64,000 nt of DNA from Hymenobacter metallicola (GTDB lineage: Bacteria > Bacteroidota > Bacteroidia > Cytophagales > Hymenobacteraceae). Location: contig NZ_SRMB01000003.1 in the NCBI RefSeq assembly GCF_004745645.1, positions 496,001-560,000 on the forward strand. Reading direction: 5' to 3'. Positions within the stretch are counted from its first letter, which is position 1. Each line of letters starts with the position of its first letter. The notes beneath the pieces are model-generated. The model had not been told where the DNA came from, ran no database searches, and saw only the letters and a program-made list of their open reading frames with translations. Positions 16,752 through 24,449 of this stretch are shown piece by piece. Made by a program: the position numbers and the translations under genes.

Positions 16752-17231
16752 TTACTGACCTACCATCACGCGGCGCATGCCACTGCGGGTGCCCGAAGTA
16801 CACTGCACGATGTAGTAACCGGCCGGCAGCTGACTTACGTCTAAGGTCGTAGCCTCGTCACCGGCAATCAGGTCGCGGGTGATAACGGGACGACCGTTAG
16901 CGTCGTTGACTTCTACCCGCGTCGGACCCGTGGCATTGGTGCGCACGATAAGGCGCTTGGTCAGCGGATTAGTATCAACGCGCACCTTGATGGCATCCGT
17001 CGAGGGCGCGGCAGTTTCCATCTTACTGGTGATCAGCTCCGGCGGGGCCGGCTTGTCGGCCTCGGGCTTTACGGACGCCGCTGCACCAGCCGCGACGGGC
17101 TTCGCCGAAGCTGGCTTCACCGCCGCCGCGGGAGCTTTGGCCGGAGCCTTAGCTGCCGGCTTTGTTTGGGCCTGCGCTGAGTTCAGCCCTAGTAGCATTC
17201 CTAAGCCAAGAGTTACAATAACCGTTTTCAT
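16752..17231 (-). CDS. Small secreted protein with T9SS-like C-terminal sorting domain
   Basis: 159 residues from the ATG at 17231 (MKTVIVTLGLGMLLGLN); a start at 17258 would add nine residues before the signal peptide. A Sec signal peptide ends near AQAQ. Residues about 25-75 are a Lys/Ala/Pro repeat-like linker. The last 80 residues carry the Por-secretion-tail pattern: VDTNPLTKRLIVRTN, VEVNDANGRPV, LDVSQLPAGYYIVQC and a final RRVMVGQ. Such domains direct cargo through the type IX system. Here almost nothing else is present, so the protein is little more than linker plus tail. Confidence 0.72.
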   Translation of the reverse strand: MKTVIVTLGLGMLLGLNSAQAQTKPAAKAPAKAPAAAVKPASAKPVAAGAAASVKPEADKPAPPELITSKMETAAPSTDAIKVRVDTNPLTKRLIVRTNATGPTRVEVNDANGRPVITRDLIAGDEATTLDVSQLPAGYYIVQCTSGTRSGMRRVMVGQ

Positions 17232-17569
17232 ACCCGCCCCAAACGTAGACATCGACATTTCATTATGTAAGTAAAGGTAAAAAATCCTCAGTGGTTTCTA
17301 TCACTCTCAACCGTTCCCGAAGTCGTATCAGCCTCATTTTCACCCGCTACTTGCTCAAGGCAAGTAGCAATAGACCGATGCAAGGTCGTCGGCAAACCGT
17401 ATGCCTAACCCCAAAGCCTACCCTTGACTTGGTAAAGCCATAAAAACCTGAGCAAATAAAGTCCCTTATACTCAAGCTGCTATCAGAACCGAGGCGGTTT
17501 TTTCAAAAAAGATCTGGTCGGATATTGCTTGCCATTAAAAATCTCTCTTACCTTTGTGACTCGATTCCT
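17232..17569. other. Intergenic region without a gene
   Basis: Between the T9SS-tail gene and the tRNA-Pro pair. No open reading frame with coding character is visible. It holds the 5' region of the minus-strand gene and, at its right end, the tRNA promoter (17525-17556). The AGGCAAGTAG...GGTCGTCGGCAA middle section shows no RNA family I recognise. Confidence 0.5.
17525..17556 (+). promoter_or_regulatory. Promoter for tRNA-Pro(GGG)
   Basis: TTG at 17525-17527, 21-base spacer and a perfect TACCTTTG at 17549-17556, 14 bases before the tRNA. Confidence 0.7.
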
Positions 17570-17643
17570 CGGGGTGTAGCGTAGCCTGGTATCGCGCCAG
17601 CATGGGGTGCTGGAGGTCGTAGGTTCGAATCCTGCCACTCCGA
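17570..17643 (+). tRNA. tRNA-Pro (anticodon GGG)
   Basis: 74 bases. Acceptor CGGGGTG pairs with CACTCCG with one G-U pair, then discriminator A. Anticodon stem CCAGC/GCTGG encloses ATGGGGT with anticodon GGG. T arm GGTTCGAATCC. A terminator follows at 17667. Confidence 0.95.
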
Positions 17644-17666
17644 CGGAACAGTTTACTGTTCGAAAA

Positions 17667-17696
17667 GCCTCCAGACTTCGGTCTGGAGGCTTTTTT
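17667..17696 (+). terminator. Terminator after tRNA-Pro(GGG)
   Basis: GCCTCCAGAC-TTCG-GTCTGGAGGC followed by six T: a perfect 10-base stem with a UUCG tetraloop. Confidence 0.95.
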
Positions 17697-17741
17697 CGGC
17701 GGTAATTTTACTGAATACTGGATTTTACGCAGTCCGGAATT

Positions 17742-17815
17742 CGGGGTGTAGCGCAGCCCGGTAGCGCGCGTCGTTCGGGACGACGAGGTCGTAGGTTCGA
17801 ATCCTGCCACCCCGA
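17742..17815 (+). tRNA. tRNA-Pro (anticodon CGG)
   Basis: 74 bases. Acceptor CGGGGTG/CACCCCG, discriminator A. Anticodon stem CGTCG/CGACG encloses TTCGGGA with anticodon CGG. Its ends and T arm match the GGG isoacceptor 98 bases upstream, so the two are probably paralogues. Confidence 0.95.
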
Positions 17816-17830
17816 CTCGCAGTTTTTCAA

Positions 17831-17868
17831 CGCCTCGTGGAAGCAACTCCACGAGGCGTTTTTCTTTT
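17831..17868 (+). terminator. Terminator after tRNA-Pro(CGG)
   Basis: CGCCTCGTGG and CCACGAGGCG flank an 8-base loop; TTTTTCTTTT follows. Confidence 0.92.
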
Positions 17869-17975
17869 GTGCCAACTCAGCAGAATTTATTTATACAACC
17901 TATACTATATCCGGTCTGTAGTGCCGTTATAGCCACAATTCGCACACCTACCTGTATTTTTCTTACTTCATTACC

Positions 17976-18683
17976 ATGCACAAACTTCTTATCAGCGCTA
18001 TTGGCCTGAGCCTGTTGTCAACCGCTGCCCACGCCCAGATTGGAGCCGGCACTATCTACCTGGGCGGCTCGGTGGGCTATTCCCACGAAACGACGGAATC
18101 TACGTTTCCCGGCGCCGGCAGCTCCCAATACGAAACCGGTAAAATGAGCTCTTTTACTATCAGACCCACCGTTGGCTACTTCGTGGCCGAGAATCTGCTG
18201 CTGGGCTTGAGCCTGGGATATGGGCGGAACAAAGCGACGAGCCCGATCTACAGCCTCCCGACCAGCGGCACTGGTACTCCCCGAAAGGTTGACGAGCGGG
18301 AAAACACCCAGCAATCATTTGCTATTGGCCCCGTAGCGCGCTACTACAAGTTTGTGGGTGAGCACGCCGCTTTCTTTGGGCATCTGGCGGGCGGGTATCA
18401 GAGCCTGAAGTATTCGTACTCCGACCCTACCACTATTCCCAACGATGCCGAGCAGAAAGGCCATGGCTTCTTTGGGCAGCTCTCACCAGGCTTTGCTTAT
18501 TTTCCCAGCAACAAGATTGGCTTGGAAGTTAGCCTGCAGGGCCTGACGTACTCCCGCAACACTCTTGAAACGCCCGGGCGGGGGAGCATGCCTGATGTAG
18601 AGTCTTCCCAAAGCCGCTTCGAAGTTGGCCTGGGGCTGGCCAGCCTAAACCTGGGAGCAGCCTTCTACCTGGGCCGCGACTAA
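17976..18683 (+). CDS. Outer-membrane beta-barrel protein
   Basis: 235 residues. A Sec signal peptide (MHKLLISAIGLSLLSTAAHA, cleavage after about residue 20) precedes alternating amphipathic strands: TIYLGGSVGYSHET, FTIRPTVGYFVAENLLLGLSLGYG, FAIGPVARYYKF and FEVGLGLASLNLGAAFYLG. This matches the 8-strand OmpX/OmpW-like barrels annotated as outer-membrane beta-barrel (PF13568-type) proteins in Bacteroidota. Function is unknown; such barrels are often structural or adhesive. It is monocistronic, ending in a bidirectional terminator. Confidence 0.85.
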   Translation: MHKLLISAIGLSLLSTAAHAQIGAGTIYLGGSVGYSHETTESTFPGAGSSQYETGKMSSFTIRPTVGYFVAENLLLGLSLGYGRNKATSPIYSLPTSGTGTPRKVDERENTQQSFAIGPVARYYKFVGEHAAFFGHLAGGYQSLKYSYSDPTTIPNDAEQKGHGFFGQLSPGFAYFPSNKIGLEVSLQGLTYSRNTLETPGRGSMPDVESSQSRFEVGLGLASLNLGAAFYLGRD

Positions 18684-18704
18684 CCGCTCTTTGTCAGAAA
18701 CGCC

Positions 18705-18740
18705 AAAAAGGCCCGTGGTGCATGCACCACGGGCCTTTTT
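18705..18740. terminator. Bidirectional terminator
   Basis: AAAAAGGCCCGTGGTG-CATG-CACCACGGGCCTTTTT, a perfect 11-base GC stem with A and T flanks, between convergent genes. Confidence 0.92.
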
Positions 18741-18764
18741 GTTTTAGTCTACACGCTTCCTCGC

Positions 18765-19289
18765 CTATTCCACTACGGCCAGCACTTCCGATTCGCCCTG
18801 CTCCGGGAACCGCTCCAGGTATACGTGGCGCGGCGTGAGCTTCTGCTGCTTCACGGCGTCCGTTATGGCGGGGTAGAGCTTGTTGGGCGCTATCAGGTAG
18901 CTAGCCGTAATGCGGGCCTGCACCACGCGCTGCCCGGCGGCAAACGCGCGGTACCGGTAGCCGGCCGGCAGCTGCTGCGACACGGTATCGGCCACGACCA
19001 TACCAATGAAGGCTCGCACGGTGTCGCGGGCCTTTTCGGGGTCGTTGTAGTAGATATTAGCCAGCTCGCCGCGTAGCTTGCCTTGGTCTTTGGCTTCTTT
19101 TACACTGCGAAACAAGGGGCCGAATTTTTCATCGTTGGCAGAGCCATAAAACGACTGACCGGCTAAAAAGACGGGGGCTTTGGTGGTCGTAAGCGTTACC
19201 ACGGGCTCCTTGAAGCCGCCCACGTAGGCGTAGACGATGGCAGTGGCAATGGTAAAAAGGAAAATCAGCAGGAAAAGCCAGCGGGTCAT
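18765..19289 (-). CDS. Membrane-anchored protein, possibly GyrI/effector-binding-like
   Basis: 174 residues. One N-terminal helix (about 4-22, WLFLLIFLFTIATAIVYAY) anchors a periplasmic domain. The soluble part has two alpha/beta units, with a conserved-looking GMVVAD, a QARITASYLIAPNKLYPAI strand-helix and a C-terminal YLERFPEQGESEVLAVVE that resembles the ending of GyrI-like small-molecule-binding folds. The assignment is tentative. It starts 9 bases after the ABC exporter gene, so it is probably translated with it and may act in the same export process. Confidence 0.55.
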   Translation of the reverse strand: MTRWLFLLIFLFTIATAIVYAYVGGFKEPVVTLTTTKAPVFLAGQSFYGSANDEKFGPLFRSVKEAKDQGKLRGELANIYYNDPEKARDTVRAFIGMVVADTVSQQLPAGYRYRAFAAGQRVVQARITASYLIAPNKLYPAITDAVKQQKLTPRHVYLERFPEQGESEVLAVVE

Positions 19290-19298
19290 GATACGAGG

Positions 19299-21137
19299 TT
19301 ATTCGGCGGGAGTATTGAGGGCGTCTTTGTACTGCATCTGGTAGAGCTGCTGGTAGAAGCCGCCGTGGCGCAGCAATTCCTCGTGGGTGCCGGCCTCCTT
19401 GATTTCGCCCCGATCCAGCACAATGATCCGGTCGGCTTTCTGGATGGTGCTCAGACGGTGGGCAATAACCAGGGAAGTGCGGCCCTGCATCAGCTTCTCA
19501 ATGGCCTGCTGAATCAGTTCTTCGGTTTCGGAGTCGACTGACGAGGTGGCTTCGTCCAGGATAATGATGCGGGGCTGGTAGACCATGGCCCGCACAAAGG
19601 AAATCAGCTGGCGCTGCCCCACTGACAGCGTGGCGCCCCGTTCCATCACCGGGTACTGCAGGCCGCCGGGTAGGCGCTCAATAAACCGGCGGGCGCCGAC
19701 TAAGTCGGCGGCGGCCCATATCTGCTCTTCGGTGATGTCCTGGTTGCCCAGGGTAATGTTGTCCTGAATGGTGCCGGCAAACAGGAACACGTCCTGCAGC
19801 ACCACCCCGATATGACGGCGCAGCTCTTTGAGGTCGTACTCGCGCAGGTCGTGGCCATCGACGGAAATCGTGCCCTTGTTGATTTCGTAGAAGCGGCTGA
19901 GCAGGTTGATGATGCTGGTTTTGCCCGCGCCCGTAGCACCGACGAAGGCTATGGTTTGGCCGGCTTTTACTTCAAAACTCACGTCGCGCAGCACGTATTC
20001 CTCGTCATTGTAGGCAAACCAGACCTTGTCGAATTCCACATCCCCGCGAATCGTGGCCGGGGCGTAGGTGCCGTTGTCGGCAATGAGTTCCTTGCTGTCG
20101 AGCAGCTTCAACAACCGCTCCGTGCTTACCAGGCCCAGCTGCAGGGTGTTGAACCGGTCGGCAATCTGGCGAATGGGCCGGAAGAACAAGGCATTATACA
20201 TGATGAAGGCAATGAGAGCCCCTTTGGAAATCGTGCCTTCAATCTGCCCCTGAGCGGCGTACCACACCAGCAGACCGACACCCACGGCGGCCAGCACTTC
20301 GGCCACCGGAAAGTACACGCTGTAGTAGAGTACCGAGCGGATGTTGGCCCGGGTATGCTCCTGATTGATGGCCTTGAACTTGCGGTATTCGCGCTCCTCA
20401 TTATTGAAAATCTGCACCACGTTCATGCCCGTCAGGTGCTCTTGCACGAAGGAGTTGAGGTTGGCCACGGCCGTGCGCACTTCCTGAAACGAGGTTTTTA
20501 CTTTCTCCTTGAACACGTAAGTGCTGTAGAGCAGGGGCGGAATTACCGAAAGGCTGACCAGCGTGAGGCGCCAGTCAATCCAGAACATGAAGCCCATGAT
20601 AAAGAGCAGCTGCAGAATGTCGCCAATCATGGCGGCCAAGCCTTCACTGAATACATCCGAGAGAGTTTCCACGTCGGAGATATTGCGCGTGACGAGCACG
20701 CCGATGGGTGTGCGGTCGAAGAACTTCAGCCGCAGATCCAGAATGTGCTTGTAGAGGTCGACCCGAATATCGCGCACGATGTACTGACCAAGCCAGCCCC
20801 CGAAGTAGGTTTGCAGGTAGCTGACCAGGGAATGAACCACCAGCAGCACCAGCAGCAGGATAAACATTTTGTTCAGCCCCAGCATGTCGCCCTGCTCGAT
20901 GCTAACATCGACCATGCGCTGAATCAGAAACGGCCGCAGCGTGCCCAAAGCCGCCGTAGCGACGGTCAGAAATATCAGGAAGTAGAAAATCCGCTGGTAG
21001 GGCCGCACGTACGTCATCAGGCGCCGCAGCACTTGCCAGTCGAAAATATTGCCGGTTTTGGTGGCAGTAGTAGCTTGTTCCACGTAGGGCGGGTTTTGAG
21101 AGAGGAAGCGGCGAACAGCACTAACCACGCCAGCCAC
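19299..21137 (-). CDS. ABC half-exporter, permease fused to ATPase, consensus Walker B with LSVGQ signature
   Basis: 612 residues. Six membrane helices lie between about 50 and 350. Walker A GATGAGKT is at 400-407, the signature is LSVGQ at 504-508 instead of LSGGQ, and Walker B has canonical Asp528-Glu529 in IIILDEATSSVD. The combination of catalytic Glu plus a divergent signature is what the active-site half of a heterodimeric exporter (BmrD/TM288 type) shows, and it complements the gene at 12478. The start is GTG 21137. It is followed by the GyrI-like gene and preceded by truA, 29 bases away. Confidence 0.9.
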   Translation of the reverse strand: MAGVVSAVRRFLSQNPPYVEQATTATKTGNIFDWQVLRRLMTYVRPYQRIFYFLIFLTVATAALGTLRPFLIQRMVDVSIEQGDMLGLNKMFILLLVLLVVHSLVSYLQTYFGGWLGQYIVRDIRVDLYKHILDLRLKFFDRTPIGVLVTRNISDVETLSDVFSEGLAAMIGDILQLLFIMGFMFWIDWRLTLVSLSVIPPLLYSTYVFKEKVKTSFQEVRTAVANLNSFVQEHLTGMNVVQIFNNEEREYRKFKAINQEHTRANIRSVLYYSVYFPVAEVLAAVGVGLLVWYAAQGQIEGTISKGALIAFIMYNALFFRPIRQIADRFNTLQLGLVSTERLLKLLDSKELIADNGTYAPATIRGDVEFDKVWFAYNDEEYVLRDVSFEVKAGQTIAFVGATGAGKTSIINLLSRFYEINKGTISVDGHDLREYDLKELRRHIGVVLQDVFLFAGTIQDNITLGNQDITEEQIWAAADLVGARRFIERLPGGLQYPVMERGATLSVGQRQLISFVRAMVYQPRIIILDEATSSVDSETEELIQQAIEKLMQGRTSLVIAHRLSTIQKADRIIVLDRGEIKEAGTHEELLRHGGFYQQLYQMQYKDALNTPAE

Positions 21138-21166
21138 CGGAAAGTTACGGCGCCGGTTTGGCTAGC

Positions 21167-21958
21167 TTACCGCGTCACAAAATACGGCGTTTCAACGGGC
21201 AAGGCTGGCGTTGGCACCAACTCCGGCGGGTACTCTACCCGGCTCAAAAACAACCCTTGGGCGGGGGCCGCCCCACCGGCATCAACCCGGCTCTGCGCCA
21301 AGAGAATGGCTTTGAACTCGGCCGGCGTGATCTTGCCGCGGCCCACCATCAGCAGAGTTCCCACCACCAAACGCACCATACCGCGCACGAAGCGGTTGGC
21401 CCGAATGCGGAACACTAGGCCGCCGGGCGTAGGGTGCCAGCCGGCTTCGTAGCAAACGCAGACGTAGTGATTTTCGCCGCCCTTTACTTTCGAAAAGCTG
21501 GTAAAGTCGAACGACCCCAGCATAGAAGCGGCGGCTTCATTCATAGCCGCCACGTCGGGCGCCCGGTCCAGATACAGGCTGTGGTGTACGCTGAACGGGT
21601 CGGGCACGAGGCGCACGTGATACTCGTAGGTGCGGGCTTCGGCATCGAAACGGGCATGGGCACGCTCGGGCACCGGGTGCAGCAGGCGCACGGCAATATC
21701 CTTGGGCAAGGCCCGATTCAGGCGGTACACCACGGTGGCCTCATCCAGGGCGGCCGGAATTTCGGCGTCGAAGTGTGCTACCTGGTGGCTGGCGTGCACG
21801 CCGGTATCGGTGCGGCCACTACCCAGAATATGAATCGGCTGGCGCAGCACCTGGGTTAAGCACCGCTCCAGCTCCAGCTGCACCGTGAGGGTGTTGGGCT
21901 GCACCTGCCAGCCGTGGTACTGAGTGCCTTCGTAGGCGAGATGAAGAAAGTAGCGCAA
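21167..21958 (-). CDS. truA: tRNA pseudouridine synthase A
   Basis: 263 residues, the usual TruA length. MRYFLHLAYEGTQYHGWQVQ opens the enzyme, and the catalytic Asp51 sits in GSGRTDTGVHA. Further motifs are FHRNRA-like RLNRALPKD, TYEYHV and the C-terminal RFVRGMVRLVVGTL. It isomerises U38-40 in the tRNA anticodon stem. The start codon is TTG at 21958; no in-frame ATG gives a complete N-terminus. It is the first gene of an apparent truA-ABC-GyrI-like run on the minus strand. Confidence 0.95.
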   Translation of the reverse strand: MRYFLHLAYEGTQYHGWQVQPNTLTVQLELERCLTQVLRQPIHILGSGRTDTGVHASHQVAHFDAEIPAALDEATVVYRLNRALPKDIAVRLLHPVPERAHARFDAEARTYEYHVRLVPDPFSVHHSLYLDRAPDVAAMNEAAASMLGSFDFTSFSKVKGGENHYVCVCYEAGWHPTPGGLVFRIRANRFVRGMVRLVVGTLLMVGRGKITPAEFKAILLAQSRVDAGGAAPAQGLFLSRVEYPPELVPTPALPVETPYFVTR

Positions 21959-21971
21959 AGGATTCTAGTTG

Positions 21972-22041
21972 GTAGTTGTTGGTTGTCAGTTGTTAGCTTT
22001 CCATTGTTAGTTGCTACATAAGTCTAACAACCAGCAACTAC
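21972..22041. repeat. AGTTGTTAG-type intergenic hairpin repeat
   Basis: GTAGTTGTTGGTTGTCAG (21972-21989) mirrors CTAACAACCAGCAACTAC (22024-22041) with two mismatches. The inside repeats the TAG/CAGTTGTT unit. The right arm overlaps the stop codon of the GNAT gene. Related tandem units are at 29147. Confidence 0.75.
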
Positions 22042-22583
22042 GATTTGAGCGTAGCGAACAGCAGCGCATCCTGCACAATCCCCTCCTTCACGATGCTTTT
22101 GTGCAGGCGAGCCTCGAACTGGTAGCCGGCCTTGGTCAGCACGCGGGCTGAGCCGGTATTACGGGCAAAGATTTCCGCGTAGAGCCGGCTCACCTCGAAA
22201 TGAGCGAAGGTGTACTGCGTCAGCACCTTTACGGCCTCGGGCACAATGCCGCGGCCCCAGTAGCCCCGCCCCAGCCAGTACCCAATTTCGGCGCTACACC
22301 GGTTGATATCGTCTTTGAACAACACACTGATGGCCCCCACGGCTTCGCCCGCTACCTCAATAGCCAGGTGAATATCCGTGGAGGCCGGGTCCGTGGTCAG
22401 CCCGATATACCAGTAGGCATCTTCCAACCGGTACGGGTGGGGAAAGATGTCCCGCAGGTTTTCCCAGATACCCCGGTCATTGGCCTGTTCAGCCAGCACC
22501 GGGGCATCGTGCAGGTGCCAGGGACGCAGCCGTACCCCGGGCAGCGGGACAGCAAGCGTGGGACGAAGCGGGGTGTCGGCCAT
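22038..22583 (-). CDS. GNAT N-acetyltransferase (RimJ/RimL type)
   Basis: 181 residues. The Acetyltransf_3 pattern is complete: VRLRPWHLHDAPVLAE at the N-terminus, HLAIEVAGEAVGAISV, then EIGYWLGRGYWGRGIVPEAV, which holds the acetyl-CoA loop (RGYWGRGI), and SARVLTKAGYQFEARL. Soluble. RimJ/RimL-like enzymes modify ribosomal N-termini, but most relatives act on other amines, so the substrate is open. Its last codons lie inside a hairpin repeat. Confidence 0.88.
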   Translation of the reverse strand: MADTPLRPTLAVPLPGVRLRPWHLHDAPVLAEQANDRGIWENLRDIFPHPYRLEDAYWYIGLTTDPASTDIHLAIEVAGEAVGAISVLFKDDINRCSAEIGYWLGRGYWGRGIVPEAVKVLTQYTFAHFEVSRLYAEIFARNTGSARVLTKAGYQFEARLHKSIVKEGIVQDALLFATLKS

Positions 22584-22602
22584 GCGCTTGCGGAAGCTTA
22601 GA

Positions 22603-23805
22603 CTACAGTTTCTCGAAAATGGTAGCCGCGCCCTGCCCTACCCCGACGCACATCGTCACGAGGCCGTAGCGGACGTTGTCGCGCCGCTGCATCTCGTGCA
22701 GGAGCGTGGCCGTGATTCGCGCCCCACTGGCACCCAGCGGGTGACCAATGGCAATAGAACCCCCGTTCACATTCACCTTGTCGGGGTCCAGTTCCAGGTC
22801 GCGTAGGCAGGCAATGCTCTGGGCGGCAAAGGCCTCGTTTAATTCAATCAGGTCCAGGTCGTTGATGGTCAGCCCGGCGCGCTGCAGCACCTTCTTGGTG
22901 GCCGGCACCGGCCCCACGCCCATCACCGACGGATCGACGCCCGCCACGGCGGAGCAGACAATCCGGGCCATCGGCTTGAGGTTATAGCGCTTCAGCGTTT
23001 CTTCGCTCACTACCATCACCGCGGCGGCGCCATCGTTGATGCCCGCCGAGTTGCCCGCCGTTACGGTACCATCCACGGGCTGGAAGGCGGGCCGGATGCT
23101 GGCCAGCTTTTCCATCGACGACAAGCGGGGTGGCTCATCGGTGTCGAACAGCGCGGTGTCGCCTTTAGGATTCGGCACGAACACCGGCACAATTTCGCGG
23201 CGAAAACGTCCTTTTTCCAAAGCCCGCTGGTACTTGCGCTGGGAGTTGAAGGCAAACTCGTCCTGCTCCTGTCGCGAAATGCCATACTTGCGGGCCACGA
23301 TTTCGGCCGTTTCACCCATGGCGTACGGGTGGTGCATCTTGGAAAGCTTCTGGTTCACGAAACGCCAGCCCAGGGTCGTGTCGTGGGCGGTAAGCTCACG
23401 CCCGAACGCTGTTTCCGACTTGGCCATCACGAAGGGCGCGCGCGTCATGCTCTCAGAGCCTCCGGCCAGGTAAATATCTCCTTCCCCGCTCATAATTGCC
23501 CGCGAAGCATCCATGATGCTTTGCAGGCCCGAAGCGCAGAGGCGATTCACGGTCACGCCGGGCACAGTGATGGGCAGGCCCGCCAGCAGGGCCGCCATGC
23601 GGGCCACATTGCGGTTGTCTTCGCCGGCCTGGTTGGCCGCGCCCATAATTACATCTTCTACAGCGGCCTTGTCCACGGATGGATTTCGGCGTAAGAGCTC
23701 ACGCAGCACGTGCGCGGCCAAGTCGTCGGGACGTACGCTGCTGAGGGCACCGGCAAATTTGGCAATTGGGGTGCGGACGGCGTCCACGATATAAGCAGTT
23801 GGCAT
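22603..23805 (-). CDS. Acetyl-CoA C-acyltransferase (thiolase)
   Basis: 400 residues. The acylated Cys90 is in VNRLCASGLQSI; His355 is in GGSIAIGHPLGASGARI and Cys386 in MCVGVGQG, the complete thiolase triad. The sequence is close to beta-ketoadipyl-CoA/3-ketoacyl-CoA thiolases (PcaF/FadA type). It would cleave 3-ketoacyl-CoA to acetyl-CoA in beta-oxidation, or act in aromatic catabolism. No other aromatic genes are nearby, and an acyl-CoA dehydrogenase is encoded at 38455, so fatty-acid oxidation is favoured. Confidence 0.92.
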   Translation of the reverse strand: MPTAYIVDAVRTPIAKFAGALSSVRPDDLAAHVLRELLRRNPSVDKAAVEDVIMGAANQAGEDNRNVARMAALLAGLPITVPGVTVNRLCASGLQSIMDASRAIMSGEGDIYLAGGSESMTRAPFVMAKSETAFGRELTAHDTTLGWRFVNQKLSKMHHPYAMGETAEIVARKYGISRQEQDEFAFNSQRKYQRALEKGRFRREIVPVFVPNPKGDTALFDTDEPPRLSSMEKLASIRPAFQPVDGTVTAGNSAGINDGAAAVMVVSEETLKRYNLKPMARIVCSAVAGVDPSVMGVGPVPATKKVLQRAGLTINDLDLIELNEAFAAQSIACLRDLELDPDKVNVNGGSIAIGHPLGASGARITATLLHEMQRRDNVRYGLVTMCVGVGQGAATIFEKL

Positions 23806-23839
23806 TTTCTTGAATGCGGTTATTCCGGTCGTTGTTGGC

Positions 23840-23847
23840 TACTTTTG
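23840..23847 (+). promoter_or_regulatory. -7 box for the DUF4293 gene
   Basis: Perfect TACTTTTG, 50 bases before the ATG at 23897; no well-spaced TTG at -33. Confidence 0.5.
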
Positions 23848-23896
23848 CTAGCCCAGTGCGTAAGAGTGCATGGGGCAGAGTTTCATAACAACAAAG

Positions 23897-24373
23897 ATGA
23901 TACAAAGAATTCAAAGCGTATTTCTCTTCTTGCTGGCACTAGCCATGATAAGCGTGGTGTTTCTCCCGATCTGGAGCAAACTCGACCCAGCCAGCGGCCA
24001 GGAACTGGTCCTGACGGCCACCAAGCTCACCTACGCCCACGCCGATGCGGGCATGTCAGTCCCGACCAACACCTACGCTATTGCGGCCCTGGCCCTGATT
24101 TCGGCCGCGGTGGCCCTGTTTGAAATTTCTCAGTTCCGTAACCGTTTCACCCAGCTCAAGCTGGGCATGCTGAACCTGCTGCTGATTACGGCAACCCTGG
24201 GCGCCTGCTTCTATTATTCCGGTGTGGGCGAGCAAATGCTCAACATCAAAATCCCGGGCTCTTACGAAGCCGGTTTTTATCTACCCACGGTAGCCTTGCT
24301 GCTGAATCTGCTAGCCAACCGTTTTATTCGCCGCGACGAACAGTTGGTACGCTCGATGGACCGCCTACGCTAG
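23897..24373 (+). CDS. DUF4293 integral membrane protein
   Basis: 158 residues from the ATG at 23897 (MIQRIQSVFLFLLALAMISV, the family's usual opening). Upstream starts add MGQSFITTK, which is not family-like. Four membrane helices are visible (about 6-25, 58-76, 88-106, 127-145). Bacteroidota-restricted and of unknown function. It is divergent from the thiolase gene and ends at a perfect bidirectional terminator. Confidence 0.88.
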   Translation: MIQRIQSVFLFLLALAMISVVFLPIWSKLDPASGQELVLTATKLTYAHADAGMSVPTNTYAIAALALISAAVALFEISQFRNRFTQLKLGMLNLLLITATLGACFYYSGVGEQMLNIKIPGSYEAGFYLPTVALLLNLLANRFIRRDEQLVRSMDRLR

Positions 24374-24387
24374 GTTGAAAATCCCGA

Positions 24388-24431
24388 ATACAGAAAAGGC
24401 TCCTGCATTGCTGCAGGAGCCTTTTCTGTAT
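24388..24431. terminator. Bidirectional terminator, 20-base perfect stem
   Basis: ATACAGAAAAGGCTCCTGCA, loop TTGC, then the exact complement, with A/T-rich outer ends. It serves the convergent DUF4293 and DUF4476 genes. Confidence 0.93.
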
Positions 24432-24449
24432 CTGGAAGGGGCCGCCGGA

